From assembly GCA_963611355.1 (NCBI GenBank), contig CAVDRM010000042.1:1-10815 (forward strand): 10,815 nt of DNA. Direction: 5' to 3'. The translations under genes and the position numbers were made by a program. The stretch is from CAVDRM01 sp963611355 (lineage in GTDB: Bacteria; Bacillota; Clostridia; Christensenellales; Aristaeellaceae). Shown in pieces: positions 6,306 to 10,815 of the stretch (position 1 is the first letter of the stretch; the number at the start of each line of letters is the position of its first letter). The notes beneath the pieces were generated by a model. That model worked only from the letters and a program-made list of their open reading frames with translations. It ran no database searches and had not been told where the DNA came from.

Positions 6306-7340
6306 ATGAAGGCGCTTCTTCAATCCATGCTGAACGAGGGCGTGCAGGCGGGCTGTTTTCCCTCTGCGGCTGCTGCAGTCGGGTGCGGCGAAAAGGTTTT
6401 CGCAGCGGCCGCGGCCGGTCGTATCAGCCTGCCGGACGGCGCTTTGACAACACTCGATACGCGCTTTGACATGGCATCCTGCTCAAAAATCCTAAGCCCC
6501 ACCATTTTAGCGCTGATGGCGCTGGAAAAAGGGCTGCTGACGCTGGACGACACAATCGGCGACTTTTTTCCCGCACCGGACAGCACCAAGAGCATCACCC
6601 TCCGTCAGCTCATGACGCATACCTCCGGCATCAGCCCGCACATCCTGCTGGAGGAGCATACGGACGACCCCGACAAGGCGCTGGATGTCATCCTGAATGC
6701 ACCGCTGGCCGGCGAAGCCGGCATGCCGCGCTATTCCTGCATGGGCTATATCGTGCTTGGAAAAATCCTGGAAAAGGCTTATGGAGATACGTTGGACAAA
6801 CTGGCGCAAAAATATGTCTTTGAGCCGCTTCACATGACGCATACCTCCTATTGTCCGACCGGCGATAACATCGCCGCAACGGAGGTCGACCCAGCGACCG
6901 GCATTGCATGGCAAGGCATCGTGCATGACGAAAACGCCCGCTTCATGGGCGGTGTATCGGCTAACGCGGGCATCTTTTCGGATATCAGCGATTGCATCCT
7001 TTTCGCGCAGATGCTGGCGCGGCACGGTGCGCCGCTGCTCACACGGGCAACGATGGACAAGGCCGTCTTCAACTACACGCCCGACTTTGACAGCCATCGC
7101 GGGCTCGGTTTTCATTTGGGCGGACCGGACCGCAATTATCTCGGCGACCTGATGCCTGTCTGCTCCTTCGGACACACAGGCTTTACGGGCACGTCCATCG
7201 GCGTTGATCCGACGACAGGCTTCTTTGTTATCCTGCTCAGCAACCGCGTCCATCCCACACGGGACAATGCATCGCATTTGCGCTTCCGCCGCCGCTTCCA
7301 TAACGCGATGTATGCCGCCTTCCGCAGAGAACATCCGTAA
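6306..7340 (+). CDS. Serine beta-lactamase-like hydrolase (class C / esterase family)
   Basis: The 344-residue protein belongs to the beta-lactamase family PF00144 (class C-like esterases, D-aminopeptidases and related serine hydrolases). SCSK at 58-61 supplies the nucleophile Ser58 and Lys61. LMTHTSGI at 102-109 is the conserved substrate-side segment. YSCMGY at 143-148 occupies the YxN position, with Cys where Asn is usual. GHTGFTG at 289-295 holds HTG in place of KTG. No signal peptide is visible, so the enzyme is probably cytoplasmic and more likely an esterase or peptidase than a secreted beta-lactamase. The ATG at 6306 follows GGGAG by ten bases; an in-frame upstream extension to 6255 would begin within the -10 region and is rejected. 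The substrate cannot be told from sequence. It has its own promoter and appears monocistronic. Confidence 0.9.
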   Translation: MKALLQSMLNEGVQAGCFPSAAAAVGCGEKVFAAAAAGRISLPDGALTTLDTRFDMASCSKILSPTILALMALEKGLLTLDDTIGDFFPAPDSTKSITLRQLMTHTSGISPHILLEEHTDDPDKALDVILNAPLAGEAGMPRYSCMGYIVLGKILEKAYGDTLDKLAQKYVFEPLHMTHTSYCPTGDNIAATEVDPATGIAWQGIVHDENARFMGGVSANAGIFSDISDCILFAQMLARHGAPLLTRATMDKAVFNYTPDFDSHRGLGFHLGGPDRNYLGDLMPVCSFGHTGFTGTSIGVDPTTGFFVILLSNRVHPTRDNASHLRFRRRFHNAMYAAFRREHP

Positions 7341-7401
7341 GACAGCCGTTTTTTATCATGTCTTCATAGAATCCGCATCTTTTTTCAAAAGACATCCCCT
7401 C

Positions 7402-7430
7402 TGTTCAAATGTATCGCATCGTGCTATAAT
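7402..7430 (+). promoter_or_regulatory. Promoter of pgi
   Basis: TATAAT (7425-7430) is a perfect -10 preceded by TGC, making an extended -10. The matching -35, TGTTCA (7402-7407) at 17 bp, is poor, which is typical when an extended -10 is present. It gives pgi its own promoter between the hydrolase stop and the start at 7476. Confidence 0.7.
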
Positions 7431-7475
7431 AATGCTGTACGCAAATGACCTCATGAAAGAAAGGACGTATGAGCA

Positions 7476-8906
7476 ATGGAAAATTGTGAATGCTGCATAG
7501 CGCCGCAGATTTCTCTGGACGTCAGCCACATGATGAGTGAAACGCTGGGGGAATACGGCATTACCCGTGAACAGGTGAATGCCATGAGCGAAGCCGCTCA
7601 AAGGGCGCAGCACGCCGTTGCGGAGCACCGCGGCACAGGCTGGCTCGGCTGGACGGAGCTTCCCCATAATCAGGATGCAATCGTCGCCGACATTGAAGAG
7701 ACCGCAGCGAAAATCCGCAAGGAATTTGATACCTTTGTCGTGCTGGGCATCGGCGGCAGTGCCTTAGGCCCCATCGCCATTCAGCAGGCGCTGAATCATC
7801 TGCATTACAACGAGCTTCCTGCCGACAAGCGCGGCGGTCCTCGCTTTTATGTAGAAGATAATATTGACCCTGAACGTATGGCAGCGCTGTTTGACGTAAT
7901 CGATGTCAAGACCGCCTGCTTCAATGTCATCACCAAGTCCGGCGCGACTGCCGAAACCATGAGCCAGTATCTGATTCTCTCCGCCGCCCTGCAAAAGGCC
8001 TGCGGCGATGACTGGGCACGGCACATTGTCGCCACGACCGACCATGAAAAGGGCAACCTGATTAAGCTGGCGAAGGAGCATGGCTTCAAGACCTTCTATA
8101 TTCCCTCCGGCGTCGGCGGCCGCTTCAGTGAGCTGTCTCCCGTCGGACTTCTGCCCGCAGCCGTCTGCGGCATTGATATCCGCGCCATGCTGCACGGCGC
8201 CCGCTGCATGGATGCCCGCTGCAAAACAGATGATGTTTGGAAAAATCCTGCCCTGTTAGAGGCGGTGCTTCAGTACATCTGCATGGAGGATCTGGACATC
8301 AATGTGCAGGTCGTTATGCCGTATGCGGACAGTCTCAAGTATATGGCAGACTGGTTCTGCCAGCTTTGGGCGGAAAGCCTCGGCAAGAATGTCACCCGCA
8401 AGGGCGAACCCTGCAACTGCGGCCAGACCCCGACCAAGGCGCTGGGTGTGACCGACCAGCACAGCCAGCTTCAGCTTTATACGGAAGGGCCGTATGACAA
8501 GGTCGTCACCCTGCTCAAGGTCGGCAGCTTCCGCGCCGTTACGGATATTCCGCACGGCTGCGAGGAATTTAAGGATGTCGCCTTCTTGGGCGGCAAGACA
8601 CTGAATCAACTCATTGATGCCGAGCGTCAGGGCACAGAGTACGCGCTTCTGAAGGCCAAGCGCATGAGCCAGACCATCACCCTGCCGGTCGTCAGCGCAG
8701 GCACCATCGGCCAGCTCATCTACCTGTTCGAAATGGCCACCGCCTATGCGGGTGAACTGCTGGACATTGATGCCTTTAACCAGCCCGGCGTTGAGGAAAG
8801 CAAAATCGCCTCCTACGCCGTTCTGGGCAACGAAAGCGAAAAGTACGCCGCCAAGCGTGCGGAAATGGCCAGCGCCCCGAAGACCATGCCGGAGTATATT
8901 CTGTAA
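7476..8906 (+). CDS. pgi: Glucose-6-phosphate isomerase
   Basis: The enzyme interconverts glucose-6-phosphate and fructose-6-phosphate in glycolysis and gluconeogenesis in the cytoplasm. Its 476 residues place it with the shorter bacterial PGI forms rather than the roughly 550-residue E. coli type. Visible family motifs are GIGGSALGP at 91-99, TKSGATAET at 153-161 (phosphate-binding SIS domain), GVGGRFSELSPVG at 212-224, Glu300 in WAES as the likely catalytic base, His329 in DQHSQLQL, and FNQPGVEESK at 434-443 with the conserved Lys443. ATG at 7476 has AAAGGA about ten bases upstream; another ATG seven bases earlier is out of frame and stops at once. The N-terminus is oddly cysteine-rich (MENCECC). 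It has its own promoter and a strong terminator hairpin, so it is probably transcribed alone. Confidence 0.97.
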   Translation: MENCECCIAPQISLDVSHMMSETLGEYGITREQVNAMSEAAQRAQHAVAEHRGTGWLGWTELPHNQDAIVADIEETAAKIRKEFDTFVVLGIGGSALGPIAIQQALNHLHYNELPADKRGGPRFYVEDNIDPERMAALFDVIDVKTACFNVITKSGATAETMSQYLILSAALQKACGDDWARHIVATTDHEKGNLIKLAKEHGFKTFYIPSGVGGRFSELSPVGLLPAAVCGIDIRAMLHGARCMDARCKTDDVWKNPALLEAVLQYICMEDLDINVQVVMPYADSLKYMADWFCQLWAESLGKNVTRKGEPCNCGQTPTKALGVTDQHSQLQLYTEGPYDKVVTLLKVGSFRAVTDIPHGCEEFKDVAFLGGKTLNQLIDAERQGTEYALLKAKRMSQTITLPVVSAGTIGQLIYLFEMATAYAGELLDIDAFNQPGVEESKIASYAVLGNESEKYAAKRAEMASAPKTMPEYIL

Positions 8907-8926
8907 ATAAAATGCTGTTTTTTTCC

Positions 8927-8956
8927 ATGCCCCGTCGGAGTATTCCGGCGGGGCAT
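8927..8956 (+). terminator. Intrinsic terminator of pgi
   Basis: ATGCCCCGTCGGA and TCCGGCGGGGCAT form a 13-bp stem with one G-U pair and a GTAT loop, 20 nt after the pgi stop. The following CTTATATTCT is only moderately T-rich. A T7 run lies just upstream of the stem instead. Confidence 0.8.
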
Positions 8957-9015
8957 CTTATATTCTCTGACGTCCAAGTCATACAAAACGCATGGTTAAA
9001 TTGTTCGCTTTCGGA

Positions 9016-9026
9016 AAAGCCGAACG
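9016..9026 (+). repeat. Inverted repeat AAAGCCGAACG, plus-strand copy
   Basis: AAAGCCGAACG here is matched by its reverse complement at 9176-9186. The match resumes after a 6-nt insertion in this copy with GAACGG and an A-run, so the related stretch is longer than the perfect 11 bp. Confidence 0.65.
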
Positions 9027-9099
9027 AAAGAGGAACGGTCAAAAAGCAGGTGAAAACGAACAAGTCATCCGAAGAAAGATCGTATTGTTCTCTCTCAAA

Positions 9100-9204
9100 T
9101 CAAGGCAGTGTCTCGAATTCTGCGGTGACGCACTGACGTTTGAAAGGCAAATTGTGCCCGTTTTTTCTGCCGTTCCGTTCGGCTTTGCGATGTTTCTGCG
9201 TCAT
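9100..9204 (-). CDS. Candidate 34-residue basic small protein
   Basis: ATG at 9204 on the minus strand is preceded by GGAGGG six bases upstream, the strongest ribosome binding site in this intergenic region. It opens a 34-codon frame ending at TGA 9102-9100. The peptide begins MTQKHRKAERNGRKNG and is very rich in Lys, Arg and Asn in its first half, then ends CVTAEFETLP. No membrane segment or known motif is seen, and I recognise no family. No convincing promoter is visible upstream on that strand; weak AT-rich -10-like sequence lies near 9245-9260, overlapping the promoter of the oppositely oriented glycosyltransferase. It could be a real small gene, a decayed remnant, or chance. The ribosome binding site and the related sequence 150 bp away raise it above background. 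Confidence 0.35.
   Translation of the reverse strand: MTQKHRKAERNGRKNGHNLPFKRQCVTAEFETLP
9176..9186 (-). repeat. Inverted repeat AAAGCCGAACG, minus-strand copy
   Basis: Read on the minus strand this equals 9016-9026. It lies inside the candidate small ORF and encodes its KAER segment; the other copy encodes the same residues in a plus-strand frame. Confidence 0.65.
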
Positions 9205-9217
9205 GTCGCTCCCTCCG

Positions 9218-9246
9218 TTTACATTTCTTTGCTAAAATGCTATAAT
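9218..9246 (+). promoter_or_regulatory. Sigma-A promoter of the glycosyltransferase gene
   Basis: TTTACA (9218-9223) and TATAAT (9241-9246) are separated by exactly 17 bp, with TGC directly before the -10. The start site should be near 9253, leaving a leader of about 60 nt. Confidence 0.85.
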
Positions 9247-9314
9247 CATATCGGATAAACTCGTAATTCCTGCCGGCATCGGCAATATGTCTTGATGAAA
9301 GAGAGGAAAATGCT

Positions 9315-10664
9315 ATGTCGCACAAGCTGAATGTTTGTCTGATGAACGATTCCTTTCCGCCTGTTGTGGACGGCGTGGCGACCTGCGTTGCCAATTATGC
9401 CGCCGTCATTGAAAAAGAATTGGGACACTCCATGGTCTGCACGCCTTATTACCCTAACGTGACGGACAATTATCCCTTCCCCGTGTTTCGGTATCCGAGC
9501 CTGAACATCGGCTCTGCCGTGCATGGCTACCGTGCCGGTATCCCCTTTAACACCCAGCTATTGGATACGCTCCGCGCCCAGTCCATTGATATCATCCATT
9601 CGCACTGTCCCATCATGTCCACCTTGCTCGCCCGCACGCTGCGCGAATCCATTCACAAGCCCATCGTCCTGACCTATCACACCAAATTTGATATCGAAAT
9701 TCAAAACTCCATCTCCATCAAATCCATGCAGAAGACGGCCAGCCGTCTGCTCGTGGCGAATATGGCAGCATGCGATGAGGTTTGGGTGGTCAGCCGCGGC
9801 GCGGGAGAAAACCTGCGCTCCTTGGGCTATGAAGGCGATTATGTGCTGATGGAAAACGGCGTGGACTTTTCGAAGGGACGGGCGGACGATGAAAAAATTC
9901 GGGCGCTGAATGAAGTCCTCTCTCTTGCGCACGACGAGCCTGTGTTTCTGTTTGTTGGCAGGATGATGTGGTATAAGGGCATCAAAACAACGCTGGACGG
10001 GCTGCGAATCGCCAAAGTATTCGGCGCAAAATTTACGATGCTGTTTGTCGGCGACGGCGCGGACAAGGACGCCATTATAGAATATGCAAAGTCTATCGGC
10101 GTAGATGATGTGTGCCGTTTTCTGCCTGCCACGCATGACCGCGAACATCTGCGGACGCTGTATTCCCGCGCCGATTTGTTTCTCTTTCCGTCTGATTTCG
10201 ATACAAACGGGCTGGTCGTCCGAGAGGCGGCGGCCTGCGGCACTGCCAGTCTGGTATTGGCAAACAGCTGCGCTGCAGAGGGCATCACCAACGAACGAAA
10301 CGGTCTGCTGATTCAAAACGATGCCGCCGATTTAGCGCGGTGTGTTTATCAAATTTCCAATGCGCCCGCTCGTGCAGCTGTGCTTGGCGAACACGCTATG
10401 AATGAAATCCATATTTCGTGGAAGGACGCCATTTTCCGCGCCTATGAGCGTTATCAAGTCGTGCTGGATAAATACAAGCCCACCACCGATTCGGAACGCT
10501 CCGTGCATCGCGGCGACGACTTTTTCCGCATGATGTCCCTTCTCTGCTCAAGGCCTGTCCCGAAGAAAAAACTCAAGCGCAAGCCCGGCCAAACCCGTCA
10601 TAAGGTCTATCATTTGAAGCGGAAAGATACGCAGCGTCCGAGCAAAAAGGAACGGTGGATGTAA
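9315..10664 (+). CDS. GT4 family glycosyltransferase with a basic C-terminal tail
   Basis: The 449-residue protein has the GT-B fold layout of family GT4 retaining glycosyltransferases. The N-terminal acceptor domain has the glycine loop PPVVDGVATCV at 15-25 and IIHSHCP at 93-99. The C-terminal donor domain has FVGRMMWYKG at 213-222 (Arg216 and Lys221 contact the sugar nucleotide phosphates) and DTNGLVVREAAACG at 296-309, where Asp296 takes the place of the first Glu of the usual E-x7-E motif and Glu304 the second. It resembles diacylglycerol glucosyltransferases and PimA-like lipid mannosyltransferases, suggesting glycolipid or envelope glycan synthesis at the inner membrane face. Residues 417-447 are an added tail with 15 Lys/Arg in 31 positions. 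ATG at 9315 follows GAGAGG by eight bases; the nearby ATG at 9310 is out of frame and stops quickly. The acceptor is unknown. Confidence 0.88.
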   Translation: MSHKLNVCLMNDSFPPVVDGVATCVANYAAVIEKELGHSMVCTPYYPNVTDNYPFPVFRYPSLNIGSAVHGYRAGIPFNTQLLDTLRAQSIDIIHSHCPIMSTLLARTLRESIHKPIVLTYHTKFDIEIQNSISIKSMQKTASRLLVANMAACDEVWVVSRGAGENLRSLGYEGDYVLMENGVDFSKGRADDEKIRALNEVLSLAHDEPVFLFVGRMMWYKGIKTTLDGLRIAKVFGAKFTMLFVGDGADKDAIIEYAKSIGVDDVCRFLPATHDREHLRTLYSRADLFLFPSDFDTNGLVVREAAACGTASLVLANSCAAEGITNERNGLLIQNDAADLARCVYQISNAPARAAVLGEHAMNEIHISWKDAIFRAYERYQVVLDKYKPTTDSERSVHRGDDFFRMMSLLCSRPVPKKKLKRKPGQTRHKVYHLKRKDTQRPSKKERWM

Positions 10665-10770
10665 TCTTTTTTCGTCTGAATCACAGACTCTTCAGGGCAT
10701 TTTTCTGCTTCGGCTTTGCGGAGGCGAAGAATTGATTCCGATAGAATAAAAAAGCGGGGCATTAGCCGTG

Positions 10771-10811
10771 TGCCGATAAGACAGTAATTTGAGAAAACTA
10801 CAAAATCGGCA
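10771..10811. repeat. 7-bp inverted repeat at the right edge
   Basis: TGCCGAT (10771-10777) and ATCGGCA (10805-10811) face each other across 27 nt of A-rich sequence. The 150 nt after the glycosyltransferase stop (10665-10815) holds no gene and no clear terminator; the best hairpin there, CTTCG/CGAAG near 10707-10728, has no T run. The repeat may belong to an element or a regulatory site of the next gene outside the window. Confidence 0.3.
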
Positions 10812-10815
10812 TCTG

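Larger units (their letters stand above)
8957..9314. other. Intergenic region between pgi and the glycosyltransferase
   Basis: About 350 nt without a large gene. It holds an 11-bp inverted repeat (9016-9026 and 9176-9186), a candidate small ORF on the minus strand (9100-9204) and the promoter of the next gene (9218-9246). The part from 8957 to about 9000 shows nothing I can assign. Confidence 0.5.

Noticed and set aside
6507..7334. A 275-codon open frame on the minus strand
   Set aside because: It is antisense to the serine hydrolase, whose catalytic motifs are clear. The antisense frame has no domain and no ribosome binding site.
8992..9258. An 88-codon plus-strand frame between pgi and the glycosyltransferase
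   Set aside because: There is no ribosome binding site at its ATG, it runs through the promoter of the next gene, and beyond the short KAER-containing region nothing looks protein-like. Only that region is kept, as a repeat.
9558..10316. A 252-codon open frame on the minus strand
   Set aside because: It is antisense to the GT4 glycosyltransferase and shows no protein-like motif.

Overview
The window looks like a chromosomal stretch from a Gram-positive anaerobe of the class Clostridia (Firmicutes/Bacillota). Four things point that way: an unmistakable T-box riboswitch in front of an aminotransferase-tyrS operon, Gram-positive style GGAGG ribosome binding sites, near-consensus sigma-A promoters, and clostridial-type housekeeping proteins (oligoendopeptidase F, a short glucose-6-phosphate isomerase, a GT4 glycosyltransferase). 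By eye the coding DNA is moderately GC-rich. No species can be named from the sequence alone.

Left edge (1-600): a scarred region. It holds the 5' end of an IS630-like transposase on the minus strand, a 3' gene remnant on the plus strand, and a YaiI/YqxD (DUF188) gene broken off after about 26 residues. Both remnants sit between two copies of the 8-mer GTTAGTAT. Two hairpins follow; one is the terminator of the minus-strand operon.

Minus-strand operon (about 6147 down to 533): a consensus promoter drives a T-box leader with a probable UAC (Tyr) specifier. It is followed by a PLP aminotransferase, tyrS, a YigZ/IMPACT-family gene, pepF and an acidic hypothetical gene. Gaps are short or absent (59, 0 and 16 nt, then a GTGA overlap), so the five genes are probably one transcript. 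The inferred logic is that uncharged tRNA-Tyr raises expression of the tyrosyl-tRNA synthetase and of an aminotransferase that could make tyrosine, with protein-quality and peptide-turnover genes carried along.

Plus strand (6237 onward): a serine beta-lactamase-like hydrolase, pgi and a GT4 glycosyltransferase, each with its own recognisable sigma-A promoter, so these look like single-gene units. The first promoter lies back to back with the T-box promoter. The pgi terminator is followed by about 350 nt that contains a candidate 34-residue minus-strand small gene and a related sequence in inverted orientation. The right edge (10665-10815) has no gene.

Most of the window is housekeeping DNA. 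The parts most worth a second look are the tyrosine T-box operon with its unusual gene content, the small ORF and inverted repeat near 9000-9200, the broken DUF188 locus, and motif variants in the hydrolase and the glycosyltransferase. I see no defence system, CRISPR array, prophage, rRNA or tRNA.
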